NCBI RefSeq assembly: GCF_003458715.1
Contig: NZ_QRVI01000011.1
Span: 14,327 to 78,326, forward strand
Length of the DNA stretch: 64,000 nucleotides
DNA from: Eubacterium sp. AF22-8LB
GTDB lineage: Bacteria; Bacillota_I; Bacilli_A; Erysipelotrichales; Erysipelotrichaceae
Direction: 5' to 3'
Below the pieces are notes generated by a model. The model was not told the DNA's origin, did not search any database, and saw only the letters and a program-made list of their open reading frames with translations. The translations under genes and the position numbers were made by a program. Below are positions 24,229-31,816 of the stretch, piece by piece (within the stretch, counting starts at the first letter, position 1; each line of letters opens with the position of its first letter).

Positions 24229-26310
24229 TTATTCTCCTTTCGCTTCCATGTTTGATTCTGGCCAATTCTTTGTCGTTTTTTCAATGAACTTGTGGCAGAA
24301 AATCAACAATGAAGGTAATACTAATAAGATACTTACGACTGAAATTAATGCACCACGTGCTAATAAGATAACTAATGATCGAATTAAATCCATCTTAGCT
24401 ACAAAGCTTACACCGATACATGCGGCAAAGAACGAGAATCCACTTGTCATAATGGAAACACTCGATTTTTCCATCGCAATCAAAGCAGCTTCCTTAACCT
24501 TCTTACCATGCGATAATTCTTCTTTAAAACGCGTTGTCATTAAGATGGCATAGTCTACTGTGGCACCCAATTGAATAGTTCCAATAACCATACTTGCGAT
24601 AAATGGAAGTGTACTTCCTGTAAAGAATGGAATACCCATATTGATTGTGATCGCAAATTCAATGGTTAATACTAAAATAACTGGAAGTGCAAAGGACTTA
24701 AATGTTAAGGCAACAATAATAAAGATCATGATAACTGATAATACGTTGACCATCGCAAAGTCTGTATCTGTTGTTGTGATCAAATCACGTGTCATACTTC
24801 CTTCTCCACCAATCATACCCTTCTTATCATATTTATGAATGATGGTATCCATCTTATCTAACTGTGTATTTAACTCTGTTGTAGCAGCTTTATAGTCACT
24901 ATTTACAACAATCAATTTCTTTCCGCCATTCTGGAAAATTTCTTTTACAACACTAGGTGTAAAGTTGGATGCAAGTCCTGGACCCACAAATTCTTCATAC
25001 GCTAATACGTTATGAATACCTTTTAAATCTTTGATTTCAGAACACATATCCTGAATTTCACTCGTTGTTAATTTGTCATCCACTAAAACGAAATGAGTAG
25101 TTGTCATATCAAATTTATCTTTTAATTGATTTGTACCAATAATACTCGCAAAATCGCCTGGCATACCAGAAATCAAATCATAATAGATATTTGTATGTGA
25201 CTGTCCATATCCAAATGGAATGAAGATCAACACGAAGGCAACAAGAATCTTTTTATAGTGATGAATCACAAAACGAGGTACTCTATGTAACTCATTCAAA
25301 ATTGTTTTATGTTTGTACTTTTCAATCGTCTTATCAAAGAACATCAACAAGCTTGGCAAAATGAAGATAGTTGATAATACACCAAGAACAACACCTTTTG
25401 CCATGACAATACCAATATCTCTACCTAGTGTTAACTGCATTACACACAAGGCAACGAAACCAGCAATCGTTGTGATTGAACTTGAAGTAATTGAAGTAAA
25501 TGTAGCTTTGATAGCCTTAGCCATAGCCTCTTCATTCGGAAGTTTTTGTTTTTCTTCTTGATATCTATGTAACAAGAAAATTGAGTAGTCCAATGTAACA
25601 GCTAACTGTAATACAACGGCCAAAGCCTTTGTGATATAACTAATTTCACCCAAGAATACGTTTGTACCAAAGTTATAAACGATTGGGAAAATCATTCCTA
25701 ACATAAATACAACTGGAGCAATCGTACTCTCTAATCCTAAGAACAATACGACCATGCATAATACAACCGCAATACCTGCATAGATTGGTGTATCATGTTC
25801 TGTTTGATCTTTAGTATCTTCACTGATAGCTGACATACCACCTAAGTAACAGTCATCTTTTGTATATTTCTTAATTTTACTAATCGCATTCATTGTACGC
25901 ATTGACGATGTTGGCTCTTTAAATGTAACAATCATCATTGTACTGTCACCAGAATATAACATATCCTGAATGCTTTCTGGAATTGCCTGTTTCGGAACAG
26001 AGATATCTAATACATCATCTCTCCAAATACATTTTTCAACTCCATCAATTTTATTGATCTCTTCCTTAATTTTTGCGGCCTCTTGATCAGACTTGTTGTT
26101 GACAACCAAGAAGTCTACACTCGATAAGTTAAAATCATCTCCAAGAATCTGTTGTGTTTTCATAGATTCTGAAGTTGAAGGTAAATAAGATAATAAATCG
26201 TAATTAATATTTGTATTGAAATAACCAATTGCACTTGGAATCAAAAGAACAATGGCTATAGCCAAAATCATATTACGATATTTAACTATCCATTTTGACA
26301 TCTTATCCAT
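24229..26310 (-). CDS. MMPL/RND-family exporter
   Basis: A 693-residue RND transporter with two halves, each a single N-terminal helix, an extracellular loop of about 150-170 residues and five helices. Proton-relay-type residues lie in VTLDYSIFLLHRYQEE (first half) and ATVDYAILMTTRFKEE (second half), a clear internal duplication. Family members export lipids, toxins or drugs. It is the first gene of the operon with the YhgE-like protein, and the divergent TetR gene begins 185 bases away. The operon is probably repressed by that TetR protein. The substrate cannot be inferred. Confidence 0.82.
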   Translation of the reverse strand: MDKMSKWIVKYRNMILAIAIVLLIPSAIGYFNTNINYDLLSYLPSTSESMKTQQILGDDFNLSSVDFLVVNNKSDQEAAKIKEEINKIDGVEKCIWRDDVLDISVPKQAIPESIQDMLYSGDSTMMIVTFKEPTSSMRTMNAISKIKKYTKDDCYLGGMSAISEDTKDQTEHDTPIYAGIAVVLCMVVLFLGLESTIAPVVFMLGMIFPIVYNFGTNVFLGEISYITKALAVVLQLAVTLDYSIFLLHRYQEEKQKLPNEEAMAKAIKATFTSITSSSITTIAGFVALCVMQLTLGRDIGIVMAKGVVLGVLSTIFILPSLLMFFDKTIEKYKHKTILNELHRVPRFVIHHYKKILVAFVLIFIPFGYGQSHTNIYYDLISGMPGDFASIIGTNQLKDKFDMTTTHFVLVDDKLTTSEIQDMCSEIKDLKGIHNVLAYEEFVGPGLASNFTPSVVKEIFQNGGKKLIVVNSDYKAATTELNTQLDKMDTIIHKYDKKGMIGGEGSMTRDLITTTDTDFAMVNVLSVIMIFIIVALTFKSFALPVILVLTIEFAITINMGIPFFTGSTLPFIASMVIGTIQLGATVDYAILMTTRFKEELSHGKKVKEAALIAMEKSSVSIMTSGFSFFAACIGVSFVAKMDLIRSLVILLARGALISVVSILLVLPSLLIFCHKFIEKTTKNWPESNMEAKGE

Positions 26311-26352
26311 ATCGAATCACCTTTTTTCTATCCTTTCCTTTACTACGTGAAG

Positions 26353-26381
26353 AGTATAGTACTAAACTGACCGCTAGTCAA
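26353..26381 (-). promoter_or_regulatory. Promoter of the MMPL-YhgE operon with overlapping operator
   Basis: On the minus strand TTGACT (26381-26376) and TATACT (26358-26353) are exactly 17 bases apart. An inverted repeat TGAC-CGCTA-GTCA (26368-26380) overlaps the -35, the usual place for a TetR-type operator. Confidence 0.75.
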
Positions 26382-26451
26382 TATTTTTGCTTTATTTTTT
26401 TAAAACCACCGATATACAATTGTTTTAATATGTTCAATTGGTCATTTTTAA

Positions 26452-26479
26452 TTGAAATTTATAAATTATTGTTTATAAT
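26452..26479 (+). promoter_or_regulatory. Candidate promoter of the tetR gene
   Basis: TTGAAA (26452-26457) and TATAAT (26474-26479) are 16 bases apart. The predicted start is only about 10 bases before the ATG, so the message leader would be very short. An alternative with TTGGTC and TATAAA just upstream is equally possible. Confidence 0.4.
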
Positions 26480-26495
26480 ATGGATGGTGATAAGC

Positions 26496-27104
26496 ATGAA
26501 AAGTAAGATAATCGAAAACAAGAAAATAAAAGAAAACAACCTCTTACAGGCTGCCTTTAATTTATTCACAAAACACGACATTACCAATGTCTCTGTTAAT
26601 GATATTGTAAAAGATGCTGGAGTCGCAAAAGGTACTTTTTATCTTTATTTCAAGGATAAATACCAAATACGCGATATTTTAATTCACAAAGAAGCACATC
26701 GCCTTTTTGAAGAAGCCCATAAGCAACTTGAAAAAAACGATATTCGTAATTTTGAAGACTCTGTTATCTTCTTGATCAATCAAGTTTTAATTCGTTTAGA
26801 ATCCAATCCATTGATTTTGAAATTCGTAGAAAGAAACCTTTCTTGGGGGGTTTTTCACGACCAGTTGAATTCTGCCATTGACCAAGATAGTTTCAACTTA
26901 ATTAAAGAATTTAATGAAATCGCAACCGCAAATGGATATGAATTTGAAAATTCTGAAGTCATTCTATACCTTATTGTAGAATTAACCGGAAGTACTTGCT
27001 ACAACAGTATTCTTCATAATCAACCACTTCCTATTGAAGAATATAAGCCAATTTTATTTAATTCTATACGCGCTATTCTTTCCCAAGGAAAGAAAAAAAG
27101 CTAG
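26496..27104 (+). CDS. TetR-family transcriptional regulator
   Basis: A 202-residue repressor with an N-terminal helix-turn-helix: LLQAAFNLFTKHDITNVSVN, then VKDAGVAKGTFYLYFKDKYQIRD, a textbook TetR signature. The C-terminal ligand domain shows ESNPLILKFVERNLSWG. I chose the ATG at 26496; the longer 5' reading has no support. The divergent MMPL operon has an inverted repeat over its -35, so this is the likely regulator of that operon and perhaps of itself. The inducer is unknown. Confidence 0.88.
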   Translation: MKSKIIENKKIKENNLLQAAFNLFTKHDITNVSVNDIVKDAGVAKGTFYLYFKDKYQIRDILIHKEAHRLFEEAHKQLEKNDIRNFEDSVIFLINQVLIRLESNPLILKFVERNLSWGVFHDQLNSAIDQDSFNLIKEFNEIATANGYEFENSEVILYLIVELTGSTCYNSILHNQPLPIEEYKPILFNSIRAILSQGKKKS

Positions 27105-27116
27105 GACAAGCCTAGC
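27092..27116 (-). terminator. Terminator of the first cation/Ca2+ exchanger gene
   Basis: On the minus strand GCTAGG and CCTAGC pair across CTTGT and are followed by TTTTTTTCTTT. The stem overlaps the exchanger stop and the tetR stop on the other strand. The plus-strand side lacks a T-run. Confidence 0.8.
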
Positions 27117-28029
27117 GTACAATAATATAAATCATATAAATGACATATACGAGGATCATAAAGATCCCCTTTTTTCTTGTCATCGTATCTCCCTTTTTGG
27201 CAATACCATAAATTAATAGAGAAACACCAATCAAGACAAAAGTATCAATAATATTCTGTGAAGTAGCCGCAATTGGATGAATTGTACTTGAAGCACCCAA
27301 AATAAATAAAATATTCATTATGTTACTTCCAATCGCATTCCCCAAAGATAAACCACTCTCACCTTTTCTTGCCGCAACAACACTTGTTACTAGCTCAGGC
27401 AATGAAGTTCCAATAGATACGACAGTTAAACCAATCAACGTATCACTCATACCAAGCATGGCTGCAATCTGTTTTGCGCTATCTACAGTGATATCTCCAC
27501 CCCAAATAATACACGCAACACCGATCACGATATAAATCAAACATTTGATCCCCGATAAAGTTTCAACTTTCTCATCCTCAACACGATTCTTTTTAGCACT
27601 ACGAATCAAGTTTAAAATGAACAAAACTAAACCAACTAAGAAGATCATTCCTTCAAAGCGATTCAACATTCCATTTAATACAAAAATCGAAAGTAAAATA
27701 CTCACTAAGATATTGATTTTTAAATCACGATTCAAAATATCCTTATCCATTAAAAACGGCGTGATTACTGCACTAGTTCCAACTACAACCAAAGTGTTGA
27801 AAATATTAGAACCCACAATATTTGAAATCGCAATTTCATTACTTCCCATTAAACCAGCTGTAATACTCACACTTGCTTCTGGTAAACTCGTTCCAAGTGC
27901 TACAATTGTCAAACCAATAATAACTGAAGGTACTTTTAATTTACGAGCCACACTTGCACTACCATCCACAAACAAGTCTGCTCCCTTCATTAAAAGGACC
28001 ATACCTAATACTAATAAAAGAAATACCAT
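27112..28029 (-). CDS. Cation/Ca2+ antiporter (CaCA, YrbG-like), copy A
   Basis: A 305-residue membrane antiporter with ten or so helices in two inverted halves. Each half holds the alpha repeat of the CaCA superfamily: GLTIVALGTSLPEASVSI then IVGSNIFNT, and GLTVVSIGTSLPELVTS then AIGSNIMNI. It should exchange Na+, K+ or H+ against Ca2+ or Mn2+. A TGA-TATAAT extended -10 lies at 28061-28056, about 27 bases before the ATG, with no riboswitch in the leader. It is a paralogue of the exchanger at 29262, which has a Mn2+ riboswitch. Confidence 0.85.
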   Translation of the reverse strand: MVFLLLVLGMVLLMKGADLFVDGSASVARKLKVPSVIIGLTIVALGTSLPEASVSITAGLMGSNEIAISNIVGSNIFNTLVVVGTSAVITPFLMDKDILNRDLKINILVSILLSIFVLNGMLNRFEGMIFLVGLVLFILNLIRSAKKNRVEDEKVETLSGIKCLIYIVIGVACIIWGGDITVDSAKQIAAMLGMSDTLIGLTVVSIGTSLPELVTSVVAARKGESGLSLGNAIGSNIMNILFILGASSTIHPIAATSQNIIDTFVLIGVSLLIYGIAKKGDTMTRKKGIFMILVYVIYMIYIIVR

Positions 28030-28055
28030 TTTTTCAATCCTTTCAAAGTCACCTT

Positions 28056-28064
28056 ATTATATCA
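28056..28064 (-). promoter_or_regulatory. Extended -10 promoter of exchanger copy A
   Basis: On the minus strand TGA-TATAAT lies with TATAAT at 28061-28056. No good -35 is visible (CTTCTT at the expected place). Confidence 0.45.
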
Positions 28065-28072
28065 CAAGCGTG

Positions 28073-28098
28073 AAATAAAAGAAGAGATTTTTCATCTC
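28073..28098 (-). terminator. Terminator of the Rpn-family gene
   Basis: On the minus strand GAGAT and ATCTC pair across GAAAA, extended by GA/TC pairs, and are followed by TTCTTTTATTT. Confidence 0.55.
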
Positions 28099-28104
28099 CT
28101 CCTG

Positions 28105-29004
28105 TCAATTAGTTAAGACTCGTTTTAGATTTTCAACAGATATTGAACAAGCCTTAGAAATCTCGTTTTCACTCATTCCATTCTTTAACATAGTCTTGTA
28201 CAAAAGAACTTGTCCTAGCTCTACACCCTGTTCGATTCCTTGTTCTATTCCTTGTTCTATTCCTTTTCTTATTCCTTCAGCTTCCCATTCCTTTGACTTT
28301 ACTTCAAGCCATCTCTTTTCAGCTTCACACATTTCAATTTCCTCCTTTTCCTCTAATTCTTCTAAATTCAACCATTCTACATCCGTTAATGTCTTGACAA
28401 CTTTTAACACACTACTCTTCACAAGTCCAAAGCTATTACTCTTTCCTTCATAAATAGACTGATCATAAATACTTCGACATATGTAGAATAGATTATACAC
28501 GTCTTCTTCATTAAAATTATATGAAGTATTTCCTGTGATTTCAATCAGATTCATTTTATAGTCGTGGAAATAGGATTCAAATCTTTCATCCACCTCTACA
28601 AGCTGGGAAAGCTTGTTTGCAGCATTCCAAGGCCTTTCTCCTGTATAGAACACAAGAATGTGTACCATAGGTAGTTTTTCTTCTACCTTATTCTTCTTTA
28701 ACTTCTTTAACATTCGGTCATAAGCTACAAACTCATATGTTGCAGTCCTTACAACCATGGACATATCCACACGACTTTGATTTTCAATAATGAATGCACT
28801 ATAGATATTTCCATCATTGTACTTACGAACCACATCCACATGCTTTTCTAGATTCATATGCGAATCATTCATCTCTGAATCGAGTTCCATACAGTTTTCA
28901 GGTTTAAGAACTCTTTCTCCATTAAAAAAGTACGCATTAAAGAAATCGACAAAATAGGCATTGTTTTCTAGGAATTCCTTCATTGTTTTGTCTTTTGTTT
29001 TCAA
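28105..29004 (-). CDS. Rpn-family recombination-promoting nuclease (PD-(D/E)XK)
   Basis: An Rpn/YhgA-like nuclease of about 300 residues. The N-terminal half has DFFNAYFFNGERVLKPEN and the catalytic region around ELDSEMN and FIIENQSRVDMSM, as in the transposase_31 family. The C-terminal part carries the family's variable tail, with four near-identical GIEQ units, and ends in a small helix-turn-helix-like segment (GMSENEISKACSISVENLKRV). I prefer the TTG start at 29004, 5 bases after GGGGTGA; the GTG at 29013 is a possible alternative. Rpn proteins cut DNA and raise recombination in E. coli; recent work places them in phage defence. It is a stand-alone gene. Confidence 0.78.
   Translation of the reverse strand: MKTKDKTMKEFLENNAYFVDFFNAYFFNGERVLKPENCMELDSEMNDSHMNLEKHVDVVRKYNDGNIYSAFIIENQSRVDMSMVVRTATYEFVAYDRMLKKLKKNKVEEKLPMVHILVFYTGERPWNAANKLSQLVEVDERFESYFHDYKMNLIEITGNTSYNFNEEDVYNLFYICRSIYDQSIYEGKSNSFGLVKSSVLKVVKTLTDVEWLNLEELEEKEEIEMCEAEKRWLEVKSKEWEAEGIRKGIEQGIEQGIEQGVELGQVLLYKTMLKNGMSENEISKACSISVENLKRVLTN
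28226..28273. repeat. Four tandem 12-bp repeats in the Rpn gene
   Basis: Four 12-base units run in tandem: CCCTGTTCGATT, then CCTTGTTCTATT twice, then CCTTTTCTTATT. They encode the GIEQ repeats. The two middle copies are identical, so copy number may change by slippage. Confidence 0.85.
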
Positions 29005-29112
29005 TTTATTCACCCCTATATCTAATACGAAATAAATGGAGGTTTTTATAGAAAAGTTGCGTTTGTTAAGATATTTTTACAATTAAATATAGAATTTATT
29101 AAACAAAATATG

Positions 29113-29118
29113 TATAAT
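29113..29118 (+). promoter_or_regulatory. -10 element before the Mn2+ riboswitch
   Basis: TATAAT at 29113-29118 lies just upstream of the riboswitch core. No good -35 is visible at the expected distance. Confidence 0.4.
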
Positions 29119-29120
29119 AA

Positions 29121-29212
29121 GCCCATAAAGGGAGTAGCCTGCACATATATGTGTTTACAGCTTCGTCAATACGATATTAAATCCGGACTGTGATGAAATG
29201 GCAAGACTTTGG
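29121..29212 (+). promoter_or_regulatory. yybP-ykoY (Mn2+) riboswitch
   Basis: The conserved segments appear in order: AAAGGGAGTAGC (29128-29139), TCGTCAATACG, CCGG, GTGATGAAATGG and CAAGAC. This matches the yybP-ykoY aptamer, which binds Mn2+. The 3' side merges into a terminator, and a YrbG-like exchanger gene follows, a classic target of this element. Mn2+ binding should relieve termination and raise expression of the exporter. Confidence 0.88.
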
Positions 29213-29240
29213 TACATAAGACCAGAGTCTTTTTATTTTA
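29203..29240 (+). terminator. Terminator of the Mn2+ riboswitch expression platform
   Basis: AAGACTTTGGT and ACCAGAGTCTT pair (two mismatched positions) across ACATAAG and are followed by TTTATTTT. The left arm overlaps the last aptamer helix, so aptamer and terminator are mutually exclusive. Confidence 0.85.
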
Positions 29241-29261
29241 TCTGGTCCAGGAGGAAAATAT

Positions 29262-30161
29262 ATGAATATCATTTTATTAGTATTAGGATTTATTCTACTA
29301 CTAAAAGGAGCCGATTGGTTTGTCGATGGCGCAAGCAATATTGCCTCACGCTTTGGCATACCCCAACTTATTATTGGACTTACTATCGTTGCAATGGGAA
29401 CTAGTCTACCAGAAGCCTTTGTTTCTATTACTGCTGCTCTAAAATCGAATGCAGCCATCACAATTGGAAATGTTGTTGGTAGTAATATTTTAAATGTTGG
29501 TATCATTCTAGGAGTCACAGCACTTATTCGTTCATTACATATTCAAAACAGTACAATCAAATATGAAATGCCATTTATGATGCTCGTAACACTTGTACTC
29601 ATTCTACAAGGCATAGACAATACAATTTCACGATTCGATGGTATTGTCTTGTGGTTATTCTTTCTTGGTTACTTATACTACATTTTTAAAATGTCTAAGA
29701 ATCAAATGGAAGAAACTGAAATCAAAAAGACAAACCCTTTATTTATTCCATTAGGACTTATTTGTTTAATGGTTGGTAGCAATCTTGCGGTTGATGCAGC
29801 CACAAATATTGCTATTTCACTTGGTGTTAGTCAAAGATTTATTGGACTTACAATTGTAGCTTTAGGAACATCTTTACCAGAACTTGTCACTTCTGTAACA
29901 GCCGCAAGAAAAGGCAATGCCGATATCGCAATTGGAAACATCATTGGATCAAATATCTTTAATATCCTATTTGTCGTAGGATCTAGTGCACTCATTACAC
30001 CTGTACCTTTTGAATCGCACTTTGTCATCGATTCATTTGTCGCAATCTTGATTGGTCTAGTCCTTTATATTTGCACTAAAAAAACAAGAGTACTCGACAA
30101 AAAAGCCGGCATACTCTTGTTAGTTACATATTTAATTTACTTTATTTATCTACTTTATTAG
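29262..30161 (+). CDS. Cation/Ca2+ antiporter (CaCA, YrbG-like), copy B, Mn2+-controlled
   Basis: A 299-residue CaCA-family antiporter. The two alpha repeats are GLTIVAMGTSLPEAFVSI with VVGSNILNV, and GLTIVALGTSLPELVTSV with IIGSNIFNI. The upstream yybP-ykoY riboswitch points to manganese efflux, or Ca2+/Mn2+ exchange, as its job. AGGAGG precedes the ATG. Copy A, 1.2 kb away on the other strand, has no riboswitch, so the two have probably diverged in regulation or in ion preference. Confidence 0.87.
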   Translation: MNIILLVLGFILLLKGADWFVDGASNIASRFGIPQLIIGLTIVAMGTSLPEAFVSITAALKSNAAITIGNVVGSNILNVGIILGVTALIRSLHIQNSTIKYEMPFMMLVTLVLILQGIDNTISRFDGIVLWLFFLGYLYYIFKMSKNQMEETEIKKTNPLFIPLGLICLMVGSNLAVDAATNIAISLGVSQRFIGLTIVALGTSLPELVTSVTAARKGNADIAIGNIIGSNIFNILFVVGSSALITPVPFESHFVIDSFVAILIGLVLYICTKKTRVLDKKAGILLLVTYLIYFIYLLY

Positions 30162-30521
30162 CCTTTAATAAATCACGAATTTCTTCTAATAAGACAACAG
30201 TGTCATCTTTTTTAGGTTCTTCCTGATTAAGTTGATCATTTGTTGTCTTTTTAAAATGCGATAAAAACTTCAACATTGTAAAGATGCATGCCGCAACAAT
30301 TAAAAAGTCCACAACATTTTGAATAAAATTACCATACGTAATTGCAGCTGTGCCTACTTGAATTTTTAAACCTGTAAAATCAAGTCCACCAATCAAAATA
30401 CCCACAATCGGCATCAATATATCATTTACTAAGGAAGTAACGATTTTCCCACGGCCATATCCATGACATTTCCTTTGGCAATAAATTCTTTAAATTCACT
30501 GATTGGTTTATTTGGCTTCAT
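30142..30521 (-). pseudogene. mscL: Large-conductance mechanosensitive channel, deleted
   Basis: The ATG at 30521 reads MKPNKPISEFKEFIAKGNVM then DMAVG, the standard MscL N terminus, but goes out of frame at once and stops. One frame over, GKIVTSLVNDILMPIVGILI continues to the normal C-terminal KEEIRDLLKANK-like end. The stretch VIIGGAF of the first helix, the pore constriction, is missing. Counting against a normal gene gives about 25 lost bases at 30447-30452, which also shifts the frame. The remaining 91 residues lack the pore helix and cannot form a channel. It lies 2 bases after the symporter gene. Confidence 0.85.
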
Positions 30522-30523
30522 AT

Positions 30524-31738
30524 TTATTTACTCTTCTTTTCAAAATGTAAAGTTTGTTTCAAAACAGTAGAACAAGCCAAGTCACCAATGACATTGACAC
30601 AAGTGGCTCCCATATCACACAATGTATTAATGGAAATATAAACCCCTAGAATTTGATTTGTTGGAATCCCTGCAATTGGACATAAAGCCGCAAAAGCAGC
30701 AATCGCACCACCTGGAACGCCTGGAGTACCAATACTTAACAATACGTTACAAGCAAGTACTGTAACCATTGTTCCAATGCTTAAATCAATACCTAAAGCT
30801 GTCGCAAAGAATGTAATCATAAATGACATCAAAATTGAAACGGCATCCATATTGATCGTTGCTCCTAAAGGAAGAGTCAACGAAGTGATTTCTTCAGGAA
30901 TACCAATCTTTTCTGAAGCACACTTTAATGAAATAGGGATCGTAGCACTACTTGAACAAGTTCCAAACGCATTCAATCCTGCTGGTGCAATATCTTTAAA
31001 AAATTGAATTGGATTGTATTTTCCAAAGAATTTGACCATACCACCATAAATAATAAACGCATATAAATAGAACGTAATATACAACGCCAATAATACCTGT
31101 CCTAATTGAAGCATTGTGTCCACACCATTTGAATACATAACTGTAGCGATACATGCGAATACTCCAAATGGAGTCACATACATGATCTTACTTATAATAA
31201 AAATAGAAATTTGATAAATCGAATCACACAAATTAATAAATGGATCCGCCTTTTCCTGAATAGCCAAACATGCAAGTCCAATAATCACGGCAAACGCAAG
31301 AACTTGAAGCATATTTCCCGTTGCGAAAGCCTCTACTGGATTCGATGGAATAATATTCTGTAACGTATCCAATAACCCATTAAATGTCGCAGCCTCCACT
31401 TGTGTTTTTGTCGCAACAATATGCGCATTTTTACCCAAATGTAACATGCGAGGCAAAACCAAACCTAGACCCGAAGCTAAAGCTGTTGTACCTGTATACC
31501 ATAATAAGGCATGTAAACCTACCTTACCCGTTTTGGCAATATCCCCAATACCAATAATTCCCATAACTAAACTTGTAAATACAAGTGGGAAAATCATCAT
31601 TTTTAATGCCGACATATATATGGAAGCAACAACGCTCAATGCTGTATTTGCCCATTCCGGCATAATAATTCCAACAATAACACCTGCAATCAAGCCAATA
31701 AAAATACCAAGTGTTATATTAAATCCCTTCTTTTTCAT
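30524..31738 (-). CDS. Dicarboxylate/amino acid:cation symporter (DAACS family)
   Basis: A 404-residue Na+ or H+ coupled importer of glutamate, aspartate or C4-dicarboxylates. Hallmarks are the serine-rich re-entrant loop CSSSATIPISL, LPLGATINMDAVSI and the C-terminal helix IGDLACSTVLKQ. Eight helices plus two hairpins fit the length. The ATG at 31738 follows GGAGGAG; an in-frame ATG 63 bases upstream lies over the promoter. A good promoter precedes it. The broken mscL is next in the operon. Confidence 0.85.
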   Translation of the reverse strand: MKKKGFNITLGIFIGLIAGVIVGIIMPEWANTALSVVASIYMSALKMMIFPLVFTSLVMGIIGIGDIAKTGKVGLHALLWYTGTTALASGLGLVLPRMLHLGKNAHIVATKTQVEAATFNGLLDTLQNIIPSNPVEAFATGNMLQVLAFAVIIGLACLAIQEKADPFINLCDSIYQISIFIISKIMYVTPFGVFACIATVMYSNGVDTMLQLGQVLLALYITFYLYAFIIYGGMVKFFGKYNPIQFFKDIAPAGLNAFGTCSSSATIPISLKCASEKIGIPEEITSLTLPLGATINMDAVSILMSFMITFFATALGIDLSIGTMVTVLACNVLLSIGTPGVPGGAIAAFAALCPIAGIPTNQILGVYISINTLCDMGATCVNVIGDLACSTVLKQTLHFEKKSK

Positions 31739-31761
31739 AACTCTCCTCCAATAACGTAAAT

Positions 31762-31790
31762 ATCTTAGCATACAATTACGAAGATGTAAA
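31762..31790 (-). promoter_or_regulatory. Promoter of the symporter gene
   Basis: On the minus strand TTTACA (31790-31785) and TAAGAT (31767-31762) are exactly 17 bases apart, and the -10 is extended by TGC. The -35 directly follows the polC terminator stem. Confidence 0.7.
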
Positions 31791-31816
31791 AATGACACCA
31801 TTTAAAATAGTGTCAT
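31784..31816 (-). terminator. Terminator of polC
   Basis: On the minus strand ATGACAC and GTGTCAT form a 7-bp stem across TATTTTAAATG and are followed by TTTTACATC. The stem starts just inside the polC 3' end. Confidence 0.75.

Noticed and set aside
27545..28078. 177-codon open frame on the plus strand
   Set aside because: Lies entirely opposite exchanger copy A; no ribosome binding site and low-complexity Ile/Lys/Thr composition.
29177..29518. 113-codon minus-strand frame over the Mn2+ riboswitch and exchanger copy B
   Set aside because: Mirror of the CaCA alpha repeats; the opposite strand has the real gene and riboswitch.
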